A stretch of 64,000 nucleotides of DNA from Hydrogenophaga taeniospiralis. Its GTDB lineage: Bacteria; Pseudomonadota; Gammaproteobacteria; Burkholderiales; Burkholderiaceae_C. The stretch's first letter is position 1. Every line of letters starts with the position of its first letter. The notes beneath the pieces were generated by a model. That model saw only the letters and a list, made by a program, of their open reading frames with translations, did no database searches and was not told where the DNA came from. Made by a program: the position numbers and the translations under genes. This document shows, piece by piece, positions 1 to 7,883 of the stretch. Location: contig NZ_JAHBAG010000001.1 of NCBI RefSeq assembly GCF_020510445.1, positions 348,501-412,500 on the forward strand. The letters are read 5' to 3'.

Positions 1-1317
1 CCAGCCGCGCCCGGTGGCGCTGGCCAGGGCGTCGCGCCCGTAGTCGCCGCCGTCGATCAGCACGCCGACGTGGCCCTGCAGCTGACGGCTGCGCTCGACC
101 TGTTCGGCCGCCTGCACCAGCAGCTTCTTCAACGCGGGAATGCGCGATTCGGCCGCGCCGGCGGCGCGCGCGATGTCGTAGAACTGGCTGCGGTGGTCGA
201 AGGCCATCACGCACAGCTCGCTCCAGCTGGGGCGGGCGGCGGTCACGCGGTGCAAGTGGGCCAGCTGCTCGTCGGCGTCCACCTTCGGGTTGCGGCTGCC
301 GCCGAACCAGTGCGCCAGCTCGGCCGGGGTGGGCATGGCGGAGGAGCAGGCGTGGCGCGAGACCACGATGGCGCCGCAGGCGTTGGCCACGCGGGTGGAC
401 TCGGCCCAGTCCTTGCCCTGCAGCAGGCTGGCCATCAGGCCCGACAGAAACGCGTCGCCCGCGCCCAGCACGTTGAGCACCTCCACGCGCTCACCGCGGT
501 AGGTGGGCGCAGCGTCGATGTCGTCGGGCACCTCACCTTCGATCACGCAGCAGCCCAGGGCACCGCGCTTGACCACCAGCGTGGCCAACGGGCACAGCGC
601 GCGCACGGCGCGCAGGCTGGCGATGAGGTCGTCGGCCACGCCGCCGGCGATGAAGAACTCTTCTTCGGTGCCCACCAGCAGGTCGAACAACGGCAGCGAG
701 GCCTGCAGCTGGCGCGTCACGCCGGCGTCGGCCACGTAGCGGTTCTCGCCCGCGCCGCGCGAGGTGAGCCCCCACAGCACGGGGCGGTAGTCGATGTCGA
801 GCACGGTCACGGTGCCGTGGCGGCGCGCGGCCTGCAGCGCCTTGTGGGCGGCGGCGCGCGTGCCCTCGGTGGACAGGTGCGTGCCGGTGATGGCCAGCGC
901 GCGGCACTGGGCAACAAAGTCTTCGCTGATGGCCGCCGCGTCGATGGCCATGTCGGCGCAGTTCTCGCGCACGAACAGCAGCGGGAAGGTGTCGCGGTCC
1001 TTGATGCCCAGCAGCACCAGGGCGGTCAGGCGCTCGGGGTCCACCTGCACCTGGCTCACGTCGCAGCCTTCCTGCCGCAGCGTTTCGGTGAGGAAGCGGC
1101 CCATCTGCTCGTTGCCCACGCGCGAGATCATGGCGCTGCGCAGCCCCAGGCGGGCCACGCCAAAGGCCAGGTTGGCCGAGCTGCCACCCAGGTACTTGGC
1201 CATGCTGCGCGCATCTTCCAAGCGGCTGCCGAACTGTTGTGCGTAGAGGTCCACCGCTAGGCGGCCCAGGCAGGCCAGGTCGTGCGTGCGCCCCTGCGGG
1301 AATGAGAGCTTGGGCAT
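1..1317 (-). CDS. iolC: 5-dehydro-2-deoxygluconokinase fused to DUF2090 (partial, 3' end outside window)
   Basis: PfkB-family sugar kinase of myo-inositol catabolism, expected to phosphorylate 5-dehydro-2-deoxy-D-gluconate in the cytoplasm. The reading frame is open from the ATG at 1317 to the window edge (439 codons). The N-terminal half has the PfkB fold with GGSSANLAFG near residue 30 and the catalytic signature GAGDAFLSGL near residue 285. From about residue 345 a second domain starts; CVMAFDHRSQFYD is typical of the DUF2090 aldolase-like domain that is fused to IolC in many proteobacteria. The ATG shares one base with the stop of the upstream ABC ATPase gene (TGATG), so the two are probably translationally coupled. 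The C-terminal end is not visible. Family assignment is secure; the exact inositol substrate is inferred from the fusion and the neighbours. Confidence 0.9.
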   Translation of the reverse strand, partial: MPKLSFPQGRTHDLACLGRLAVDLYAQQFGSRLEDARSMAKYLGGSSANLAFGVARLGLRSAMISRVGNEQMGRFLTETLRQEGCDVSQVQVDPERLTALVLLGIKDRDTFPLLFVRENCADMAIDAAAISEDFVAQCRALAITGTHLSTEGTRAAAHKALQAARRHGTVTVLDIDYRPVLWGLTSRGAGENRYVADAGVTRQLQASLPLFDLLVGTEEEFFIAGGVADDLIASLRAVRALCPLATLVVKRGALGCCVIEGEVPDDIDAAPTYRGERVEVLNVLGAGDAFLSGLMASLLQGKDWAESTRVANACGAIVVSRHACSSAMPTPAELAHWFGGSRNPKVDADEQLAHLHRVTAARPSWSELCVMAFDHRSQFYDIARAAGAAESRIPALKKLLVQAAEQVERSRQLQGHVGVLIDGGDYGRDALASATGRGW

Positions 1318-2102
1318 CAGATGGTCACTCCTTCCAGGTCTTCCATCAGCGTCGCCATCTCGGCGCCGCCGGCCATCATGTCCAGCAGCGCTTCCTTGGT
1401 GATGTCGGCCTTGGCGTAGGTGCCCATGGACTTGCCCCGGTTGAGCAGGGTGAAACTGTCGCCCACCGGGTAGGCGTGGTTGGCGTTGTGGGTGATGAAG
1501 ATGACCGAGATGCCGCGTGCCCGCGCCTTGACGATGAGCTTGAGCACGTTGGCGCTCTGCTTCACGCCGAGCGCTGCGGTGGGTTCGTCCAGGATCAGCA
1601 CGCGGGCGCCGAAGTGGATGGCGCGTGCGATGGCCAGGCACTGCTTTTCACCGCCCGACATGGTGCCCACCATCTGCCCCGCGTCGCGCACGCGGATGCC
1701 CATCTCGCTGAGCTTCTCCACCGAGATGCGCTCGGCCGTGGAATGGTCCATCACCGGCAGCACGCCGAAGAGCTTGCGCACCGGCTCGCGGCCCATGAAG
1801 AAGTTGCGCGCCACGCTCATCAGCGGCACCAGCGCCAGGTCCTGGTACACAGTGGCAACGCCCGCGTCCAGCGCGTCGCGCGGCGAGCGCAGGCGCACCT
1901 CCTGGCCGTCGACCAGGTACTGGCCCTTGTCGGGCAGGTGCACACCGGCCAGCGTCTTGATCAGCGTGGACTTGCCCGCGCCGTTGTCGCCCAGCAGGCA
2001 GTGCACCTCGCCCTTTTTCAGCCGCAGCGTCACGCCGTTGAGCGCGATGACGGGGCCGAAGAACTTGGAGATGTCTTCGAGTTGAAGGATGTAGTCACTC
2101 AC
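1317..2102 (-). CDS. Sugar (inositol-type) ABC transporter ATP-binding protein
   Basis: Single-domain ATPase (261 aa) of a CUT2-type sugar importer, like FrcA rather than the duplicated RbsA/MglA form. Walker A GDNGAGKST lies at residues 38-46, the signature is MSGGEKQ instead of LSGGxxQ, and Walker B is VLILDEPTAA. I chose a GTG start at 2102 because GAAGGA sits 8-12 nt upstream; an in-frame ATG at 2147 would add 15 residues that do not look like this family. It powers uptake together with the permease and binding protein just upstream, and its stop codon overlaps the iolC start by one base, which ties the transporter to inositol catabolism. The gap to the permease gene holds a dispersed hairpin repeat. 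Confidence 0.88.
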   Translation of the reverse strand: MSDYILQLEDISKFFGPVIALNGVTLRLKKGEVHCLLGDNGAGKSTLIKTLAGVHLPDKGQYLVDGQEVRLRSPRDALDAGVATVYQDLALVPLMSVARNFFMGREPVRKLFGVLPVMDHSTAERISVEKLSEMGIRVRDAGQMVGTMSGGEKQCLAIARAIHFGARVLILDEPTAALGVKQSANVLKLIVKARARGISVIFITHNANHAYPVGDSFTLLNRGKSMGTYAKADITKEALLDMMAGGAEMATLMEDLEGVTI

Positions 2103-2161
2103 AAGATGTTCCTTCAGAAAATCGGTAAACGGGGTGCCACGAAGCAACGCCCACCCAAGGC

Positions 2162-2236
2162 CACCGCAGAACCGGCTTCGCCGGGCTGCCAGTGGCGCCC
2201 CCCTGGGGGGGTGACGCCGAAGGCGGCGCGGGGGGG
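2162..2236 (-). repeat. Intergenic triple-hairpin repeat, copy A
   Basis: On the minus strand this reads as three successive short hairpins: a GCGCCGCCTTCGGCG-like stem, a CCCCCC..GGGGGG stem, and CCCGGCGAAGCCGG followed by TTCTGCGG. The same order and sequence recur on the plus strand at 6637, 43371 and 44525. Like those copies it lies between two co-directional genes of one operon (permease, then ATPase) and points in the direction of transcription. Confidence 0.75.
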
Positions 2237-2262
2237 CACGTCCGGCTCAGCGCAGGGGGTGT

Positions 2263-3408
2263 TCACGTTCTGCCCATCGCATAGCGACGCCGGATGTAGT
2301 TGTTGAACAGCACGGCGATCAGCAGCATCACGCCCAGGAACACGCGGTACCAGTTGTTGTCGATGCTGGTGTAGCCAATGCCGATCTGCACCATGCCGAA
2401 GATCAGCGCGCCGAACGCCGCGCCGATCACCGAGCCGTAGCCGCCGGTGAGCAGGCAGCCACCGATGACGGCCGCGATGATGGCTTCAAACTCTTTCTGC
2501 AGGCCCCGGTCGGCGGCCGCCGAGCCGGCGTCGGCCACCTGCAGCACCGCGAACAGCGTGGCGCAGAAGGCGGTGAACATGAACAAGCCGATCTTGACCC
2601 TGGCCACCGGGATGCCCACGTTCTTGGCGGCGTTGGCGTCGCCACCCACCGACAGGATCCAGTTGCCCGCGCGGGTACGGGCCAGCACGAAGGCGCCCAC
2701 CGCCGTGAGCAGCAGCCACCACACCACCACCTTGGGCACGCCAATCGCCAGCGCGGTGCCGTCGTCGCGCGCCGCCATCCAGCCCGCTGCGGACAGCGCA
2801 TCGAACAGGCCGGTGAGCACATGGCCATGGAACAGGGCGTTGACGATGGGGTCGGCCATCATGGCCTCGTGCAGCACCACGTCGCCGCTGCTGGAGAGGA
2901 TGGTCTTGCCGGTCAGCAGCACCGCCACGGCGAGCGACAGGCCGCGCAGGATGAAAAAGAACGCCAGCGTGACGATGAAGCTGGGCAGCCCCGTCTTGAT
3001 CACCAGCCAGCCGTTGAGCCAGCCCAGCGCCATGGCGCAGGCAAAGGCGAACAGCACGGCCAGGCTCGGTGCCCAGCCCCACTCCAGAATCGGGATCGCC
3101 ACCATCATGCCGGCGAAGCCGATCATGGAGCCGACCGACAGGTCGAACTCGCCCGCGATCATCAGCAGGGCCGCGCCCACGGCGATGATGCCCAGGAACG
3201 CCGCCACGGTGCCCCAGTTGACGGAGCCCTCGGCATTGAACATGCCCGAATCGCCCGCGGCCATCACGAAGATCGCCACCACGAGCAGGGTGCCCGCCAT
3301 GGCACCGAACTCGGGACGCGCGAGCAGCTTGCGGACCAGGCCGACTTCGCGCATGCGCTCGTCGCCCGGCAGATGGGCGGGCGTGCCGCTCAGGTTTGCA
3401 CTTGCCAT
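2263..3408 (-). CDS. Sugar (inositol-type) ABC transporter permease
   Basis: Inner-membrane permease of the BPD_transp_2 (RbsC/FrcC-like) family, 381 aa from the ATG at 3408, which is preceded by GAGGAAA at good spacing; an upstream ATG at 3429 lacks such a site. About ten hydrophobic segments are visible. The conserved stretch AGEFDLSVGSM near residue 85 is the usual permease motif after the third helix, and GGCLLTGGYGSVIGAAFGAL near the C-terminus is also typical. It forms the channel for the binding protein at 3484 and the ATPase at 1317. Substrate assignment to inositol rests on iolC and iolG in the same locus. Confidence 0.88.
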   Translation of the reverse strand: MASANLSGTPAHLPGDERMREVGLVRKLLARPEFGAMAGTLLVVAIFVMAAGDSGMFNAEGSVNWGTVAAFLGIIAVGAALLMIAGEFDLSVGSMIGFAGMMVAIPILEWGWAPSLAVLFAFACAMALGWLNGWLVIKTGLPSFIVTLAFFFILRGLSLAVAVLLTGKTILSSSGDVVLHEAMMADPIVNALFHGHVLTGLFDALSAAGWMAARDDGTALAIGVPKVVVWWLLLTAVGAFVLARTRAGNWILSVGGDANAAKNVGIPVARVKIGLFMFTAFCATLFAVLQVADAGSAAADRGLQKEFEAIIAAVIGGCLLTGGYGSVIGAAFGALIFGMVQIGIGYTSIDNNWYRVFLGVMLLIAVLFNNYIRRRYAMGRT

Positions 3409-3483
3409 TTCAGATTTCCTCGGATGCATGTCACCAGACAGCGGGCCGGCACCACAGAAGGTGACGCCAGCCCACCTGCAAGA

Positions 3484-4512
3484 TCAGCGGTACTGACCGG
3501 CGTACTTCTCCACCTTGGGCAGGGTGTCCTTGGTCACGAAGCCCGGGCCGGAGCCGATGTGGCGCGCGCCGAAGGCCGGTGCCAGGCCGTACTCTTTGAA
3601 GCGGGCCTGGGTCTTGGCGTTGGCCTGGATGGATTCGGACACCTTCTTGATGTCGCTCGTCTTCATGGCCTTCATGGAGGCCATCACCGCCACCGGGATG
3701 TAGCCCTGCAGGTAGGGCTGCTGGTCGATGCCGAACTGGATCGTGCCGCTCTTGATGCCCTTGCCGATCTCGTCGGACAGGTCAAAGGTGGCGAACCACA
3801 TCTTGCCGGCCTGGCCGCTCTTTTCCAGCGCCTTGAGCGTGGGGTGGGCCGAGGTCGGGCCCAGGGCCAGCACGGCCTGGGTACCGCCGTTCTGGCGCAG
3901 GTAGGCGCTGACCTTGGACTCGACGGTGGTCGGGTCGTCGCCGGAGTCGATGGTGCTCTTCTTGAAGTCGGCGCCGATGGCTTCGGCAAAACCGCGGCAG
4001 CGGTCGAACGAGGCCGGGTTGGTGGCGTAGTGGTTCACGCACAGAAAGCTCTTCACGCCCGCGGCCTTTGCGCGCTCGCCCGCGCCCTTGCCGGCTTCGT
4101 ACTCGGGCTGGCCCACGTGCATGATGGCGCCGAGTTTTTCGCTCTGGGCCGTGGTACCGGAGTTGATGGTGATCAGCGGAATTTTCTTGTCGGTGACCTT
4201 CTTGAGCGCGCCCTGCAGCACGTTGAAGTCGGCGATGGTGGTGATCACACCGTCCACGTTCTGCGCCGCGGCCTGCTCGATCAGGCGGGCCATGTCGGCC
4301 AGGTCACCGTTGGCCGGGTTGCGGTACTCGACCGTCACACCGTAGTCCTCGCCCGCCTGCTTGACGGAGTTCTTGATGGTGTTCCACCACGAGTCCGAAT
4401 CCGGGGCGTGGCTGATGAGGATGTAGCGGCCCTCGGCGTGGGCGGCGCCGGCGGCCAGCAGGGCAGCCAAGGCCAGGGTCTTGAGCACGGGGCGCAGGGA
4501 TGAAGCGTTCAT
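3484..4512 (-). CDS. Sugar (inositol-type) ABC transporter periplasmic binding protein
   Basis: Periplasmic binding protein of the Peripla_BP_4 (RbsB-like) family, 342 aa. The start at 4512 has GGAGAC six nt upstream, and the N-terminus is a clear Sec signal peptide (LKTLALAALLAAGAAHA, cleavage after AHA). The mature protein begins with YILISHAPDSDSWW and has the two-lobed family pattern, including DGVITTIADF and a hinge-region ITINSG. It should capture the sugar or cyclitol and deliver it to the permease encoded 75 bp downstream. First gene of the minus-strand operon; the divergent RpiR-type gene across the AT-rich gap is its likely regulator. Confidence 0.88.
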   Translation of the reverse strand: MNASSLRPVLKTLALAALLAAGAAHAEGRYILISHAPDSDSWWNTIKNSVKQAGEDYGVTVEYRNPANGDLADMARLIEQAAAQNVDGVITTIADFNVLQGALKKVTDKKIPLITINSGTTAQSEKLGAIMHVGQPEYEAGKGAGERAKAAGVKSFLCVNHYATNPASFDRCRGFAEAIGADFKKSTIDSGDDPTTVESKVSAYLRQNGGTQAVLALGPTSAHPTLKALEKSGQAGKMWFATFDLSDEIGKGIKSGTIQFGIDQQPYLQGYIPVAVMASMKAMKTSDIKKVSESIQANAKTQARFKEYGLAPAFGARHIGSGPGFVTKDTLPKVEKYAGQYR

Positions 4513-4612
4513 GTTGTCTCCAGTCGGTTGTCGGGTTGGGGAAGCGAAAGCCAGCGTGCCGTCAGGGGCGGGCAAGACCCAGCCAAACGGTGGCACGGGC
4601 GGATGTTAAAAC

Positions 4613-4680
4613 CGAAAAGGAATATTTGTTCTAGATGTTTTCCCTAATGAAAGTTTTTTTCTATTTTTCCATTTCTCGGC
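4613..4680. promoter_or_regulatory. AT-rich divergent promoter region with candidate RpiR operators
   Basis: The gap between the binding-protein gene and the RpiR gene has a strongly AT-rich core in otherwise GC-rich DNA. It contains GGAA-N6-TTCT at 4619-4632, one base from the GGAA-N6-TTCC pattern I recall for rhizobial IolR, and a perfect TTTC-N6-GAAA dyad at 4639-4652. Promoter hexamers are not clear enough to place. Operator role is inference. Confidence 0.4.
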
Positions 4681-4738
4681 TACAGTTCGTTCCACCGCAG
4701 CGGCGCCCTTCATCCTGCCTTTCACGCCACCCCACACC

Positions 4739-5605
4739 ATGACCCCAGCCAAGCCGCTCACCCCGGTGGACGAGTTCCTGCAACGCCTGGTGCGCGAGCA
4801 CGGGCAGCTCAGCCGCCAGCTCAAGCTCATCGGCGCCTACATCGAGCAACACCGCGACCACGTGGGGCTGGAACGCATCCAGGACATCGCCGACCACTGC
4901 GGCGTGCAGCCCTCGGCCGTGGTGCGTTTTGCCAAACATTTCGGTTTCTCGGGCTTCTCGGAGATGCAGGCCCTGTTTCGCGCCGGCCTCTCCACCCAGA
5001 TCGCCCCCAGCCGCAGCTACCAGAACCGCATCCGCGAAGCCGTGGCGCGCAGCGACCACCCGCTGGACAGCACCGGCATCGCCCAGGAGTTCGTGGGCGG
5101 GGCCGTGGCCGGTCTCGAAGAGCTGCGCCGCCAATTGCCCGACCTGCCCATTGACCGCGCGGTGGACCTGCTGGCCCACGCGCCCTCGCTCTGGGTGGCG
5201 GGCGCGCGCCGCGCCTTCCCGGTGGCCACCTACCTGGCCTACGCCCTGCAGCACACCGACAAGCCGGTGCAGTTGGTGGACTTCACCGGCGCCATGCACA
5301 GCGGCCAGCTGCGCGGCCTGCGCCAGGGCGATGTGATGGTCGCGGTGAGTTTCGCCCCCTACGCCGAAGAAACCATGGGCGTGGTGCGGCAGGCCGCCAA
5401 CGCCGGCGTGCCGGTGATCGCCATCACCGACAGCCGCGTCGGCGCGCTGGCCCAGATGGCCGACGTGGCGCTGGTGGTGCAGGAAAGCGCGGTGTTCGGC
5501 TTTCGCGCGCTCTCCAGCACCATGGCCCTGGCGCAGTGCCTGTTCATCGCCCTGGCCTACCGGCTCGAACTCGAATACAAGCCCAGCGGTGCCGCGTCGC
5601 GTTGA
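4739..5605 (+). CDS. MurR/RpiR family transcriptional regulator with SIS domain
   Basis: DNA-binding regulator, 288 aa. Residues about 1-80 form the RpiR helix-turn-helix (IQDIADHCGVQPSAVVRFAKHFGFSGFSEMQ), and residues about 125-260 a sugar-isomerase (SIS) fold that binds phosphosugars (GDVMVAVSFAPYAEETMGVVRQA; GVPVIAITDS). It is divergent from the ABC transporter and directly upstream of iolG, the usual position of an IolR-type repressor that senses a phosphorylated inositol intermediate. Followed after 35 nt by iolG in the same direction. The role in inositol control is inferred from context. Confidence 0.88.
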   Translation: MTPAKPLTPVDEFLQRLVREHGQLSRQLKLIGAYIEQHRDHVGLERIQDIADHCGVQPSAVVRFAKHFGFSGFSEMQALFRAGLSTQIAPSRSYQNRIREAVARSDHPLDSTGIAQEFVGGAVAGLEELRRQLPDLPIDRAVDLLAHAPSLWVAGARRAFPVATYLAYALQHTDKPVQLVDFTGAMHSGQLRGLRQGDVMVAVSFAPYAEETMGVVRQAANAGVPVIAITDSRVGALAQMADVALVVQESAVFGFRALSSTMALAQCLFIALAYRLELEYKPSGAASR

Positions 5606-5640
5606 TCCGTTTTCCTCCACCCTCAACCAACCCTCCCCAT

Positions 5641-6636
5641 ATGAAGAACGTTGCTGTTTTTGGCGCCGGCCGCATTGGCCGCATCCACGCCACCAACCTC
5701 GCCGCCCAGCCAGGCGTGCAGCTCAAGTACGTCTGCGACGCCGTGCCGTCTGCCGCCGCCGACCTGGCCCAGACCCTGGGCGCCCAGGTCGCCAACATCG
5801 ACACGGTGTTCGCCGACCCGTCCGTCGACGCGGTGGCCATCTGCTCACCCACCACCACCCACAGCGACCTGATCGCGCGCGCCGCCGCGGCCGGCAAACA
5901 CATCTTCTGCGAGAAGCCGGTGGACCTTTCCGTGTCGCGCGCCGAGGCCGTGGCCCAGGCCGTAGCCGCTGCCGGCGTGGGCTGCATGATCGGCTTCCAG
6001 CGCCGCTTCGACCCCACCTTCAACGAGGCCCGCCGCCGCATGGACGCGGGCGAGATCGGCAACCCCGAAATGCTGGTGATCACCAGCCGCGACCCGGGCG
6101 CCCCGCCGGTGGAGTACATCAAGCAGTCGGGCGGCATCTTCCGCGACATGCTGATCCACGACTTCGACGTGTTCCGCTGGATCCTGTGCGCCGACGGCGA
6201 CGAGGCCGCTTGGCTGAGCGCCACCGGCTCGGTGCTGACCGACCCGGCCGTGGGCGCCGCGGGCGACTTCGACTGCACCGCCGTCACCATCCGCACCCGC
6301 AAAGGCCGGCTGTGCCAGATCAACACCACGCGCCGCGCCGCCTACGGCTACGACCAGCGCTTCGAGGTGCTGGGCTCGGCCGGTCTGCTGCAGTGTGGCA
6401 ACCACACACCCACCGAGGTGAAGCACTGGGGCGTGGGCGGCATCCAGGCCGACAAGCCCGAGGCCTTCTTCCTGCAGCGCTACGCCGCCGCCTACCGGCT
6501 GGAGATCGAACACTTCTTCGCCTGCCTGCAAAGCGGCCAGCCGTTCAAGACCACCGTGCAGGACGGCGTGCTGGCGCAGAAGCTGGCCGATGCCGCGACG
6601 CAGAGCGCCACCACGGGCCAGCCCGTGACGATGTAA
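5641..6636 (+). CDS. iolG: Inositol 2-dehydrogenase (Gfo/Idh/MocA family)
   Basis: NAD-dependent oxidation of myo-inositol to 2-keto-myo-inositol, the first catabolic step. 331 aa from the ATG at 5641. The Rossmann motif GAGRIG is at residues 8-13, EKPVDLS near 96-102 is the Gfo/Idh/MocA signature, and GGIFRDMLIHDFD near 164-176 carries the catalytic-site Asp/His pattern of inositol dehydrogenases. No strong ribosome site is visible. An upstream in-frame ATG at 5536 lies inside the regulator gene and is not favoured. Neighbouring iolC and the sugar importer support the assignment. Confidence 0.87.
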   Translation: MKNVAVFGAGRIGRIHATNLAAQPGVQLKYVCDAVPSAAADLAQTLGAQVANIDTVFADPSVDAVAICSPTTTHSDLIARAAAAGKHIFCEKPVDLSVSRAEAVAQAVAAAGVGCMIGFQRRFDPTFNEARRRMDAGEIGNPEMLVITSRDPGAPPVEYIKQSGGIFRDMLIHDFDVFRWILCADGDEAAWLSATGSVLTDPAVGAAGDFDCTAVTIRTRKGRLCQINTTRRAAYGYDQRFEVLGSAGLLQCGNHTPTEVKHWGVGGIQADKPEAFFLQRYAAAYRLEIEHFFACLQSGQPFKTTVQDGVLAQKLADAATQSATTGQPVTM

Positions 6637-6710
6637 CCCCCCTTGCGCCGCTTCGCGGCTTCCCCCGGAGGGGGACCACGCCAGTGGCCTGGCAAAGCCA
6701 GTTCCACGGC
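6637..6710 (+). repeat. Intergenic triple-hairpin repeat, copy B
   Basis: Directly after the iolG stop: GCCGCTTCGCGGC stem, CCCCCGGAGGGGG stem, then CTGGCAAAGCCAG and TTCCACGGCG. Same three-hairpin order as copies A, C and D, again between two co-directional genes. Confidence 0.75.
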
Positions 6711-6755
6711 GTGCGCTGGAGCAGAGACGCAAGCCCTTCACTCTCAAGGACTGTC

Positions 6756-7778
6756 ATGAGCATTCCAACACTCAACGTCGGCATCGCCGGCCTCGGCCGT
6801 CTGGGCAAACGCCACGCCGAACAACTCGCCCGCCACACCCCGGGCGCGCGCCTGGTGGCCGCCTGCAGCCCGGTGGCCGCCGAACTCGACTGGGCGCGCA
6901 ACGAGCTGGGCGTGGGCCGCTGCCACGGCACGCTCGACGCGATGCTGGCCGATGCCGACATTCACGCCGTCGTGCTCGTGACGCCGACCACGCTGCACGC
7001 CGACCAGACCATCGCCTGCCTGCGCGCGGGCAAACACGTCTTCGTCGAGAAACCGCTGTCGCTGGACGTGGCCACCTGCGAGGCCGTCGAAGCCGTGGCG
7101 CGGGACTTTCCACAGCTGGTCGCCATGGTGGGCTTCGTGCGCCGTTTCGACCCGAGCTACGCCGAAGCCAAGGCCGCCATCGACAGCGGCGACCTGGGCA
7201 GGCCCTTCCTGGTGCGCTCGCAGACCTGCGACCAGAACGACGAATCGGGCTTCTTCGTGCGCTTTGCCGGCTCGTCGGGCGGCATCTTCATGGACTGCAG
7301 CGTGCACGACATCGACCTGGCGCGCTGGATGCTCGGCAACCCCAGGGCCACCCGCGCCTTCGCCAGCGGCAGTATCGCCCTGCACCCCGCGCTGGCCGAG
7401 CACGGCGACGTGGACAACGGCCTGGGCATCGTGGAGTTCGAAGGTGGCGCGCGAGCCGTGTTCTACGCCAGCCGCACCATGCCGCACGGCCACGAAACCA
7501 CCACCGAGGTGATCGGCACCACCGGCACGCTGCAGGTGGGCATGGGCGCGCACCTGAGCCGCGTGCAGTACCGCGACGCCTGCGGCGTGGGCCACCGCGC
7601 CCTGCCCGACTTCTTCGCGCGCTTCGGCGACGCCTTCCGGCTGGAGATGGAAGCCTTCGTGGCGGCCTGCCGGGGCGAACGGCCGAACCCGCTCACATTG
7701 AACGACGCCACCGAGGCCACCCGCATCGGCCAGGCCCTCACTCAGTCGCTGCGCAGCGGGATGCCGGTGAACCTTTGA
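6756..7778 (+). CDS. Second Gfo/Idh/MocA-family inositol-type dehydrogenase
   Basis: NAD(P)-dependent oxidoreductase, 340 aa, with ATG at 6756 preceded by AAGGA five nt upstream. Rossmann motif GLGRLG near residue 10, EKPLSLD near residue 100, and GGIFMDCSVHDID in the catalytic domain. It is a diverged paralogue of the iolG product just upstream, so it may act on another inositol isomer (for example scyllo-inositol) or an oxidised intermediate. A strong hairpin terminator follows at 7801, marking the end of the transcription unit. The exact substrate cannot be read from sequence. Confidence 0.82.
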   Translation: MSIPTLNVGIAGLGRLGKRHAEQLARHTPGARLVAACSPVAAELDWARNELGVGRCHGTLDAMLADADIHAVVLVTPTTLHADQTIACLRAGKHVFVEKPLSLDVATCEAVEAVARDFPQLVAMVGFVRRFDPSYAEAKAAIDSGDLGRPFLVRSQTCDQNDESGFFVRFAGSSGGIFMDCSVHDIDLARWMLGNPRATRAFASGSIALHPALAEHGDVDNGLGIVEFEGGARAVFYASRTMPHGHETTTEVIGTTGTLQVGMGAHLSRVQYRDACGVGHRALPDFFARFGDAFRLEMEAFVAACRGERPNPLTLNDATEATRIGQALTQSLRSGMPVNL

Positions 7779-7800
7779 CGCGACCCGCCGACACCACAAC

Positions 7801-7830
7801 AAAAAAACCCGGGCTTGCCCGGGTTTTTTT
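7801..7830. terminator. Bidirectional intrinsic terminator
   Basis: A7-CCCGGGC-TT-GCCCGGG-T7: a perfect seven-base stem with an A-run before and a T-run after, so it can stop transcripts from both sides. It ends the dehydrogenase gene. Before the insertion at 7840 it would also have been the terminator of purC, now 4.2 kb away. Confidence 0.88.
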
Positions 7831-7831
7831 G

Positions 7832-7839
7832 TTGTTGGG
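7832..7839. repeat. Target-site duplication, left copy
   Basis: TTGTTGGG immediately outside the left inverted repeat; an identical TTGTTGGG lies immediately outside the right inverted repeat at 12043-12050. Eight-base direct repeats flanking perfect inverted ends are the classic footprint of DDE-type transposition. Confidence 0.85.
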
Positions 7840-7861
7840 GGGTGTTATGCCTCTGATGGCC
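7840..7861 (+). repeat. Terminal inverted repeat, left
   Basis: 22-bp left end of the cassette, beginning GGGTGTTATGCC and ending GATGGCC. It is the exact reverse complement of 12021-12042; identity stops at the next inner base on both sides. Confidence 0.9.
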
Positions 7862-7883
7862 AAAACTCTTAAATATCAATGAG

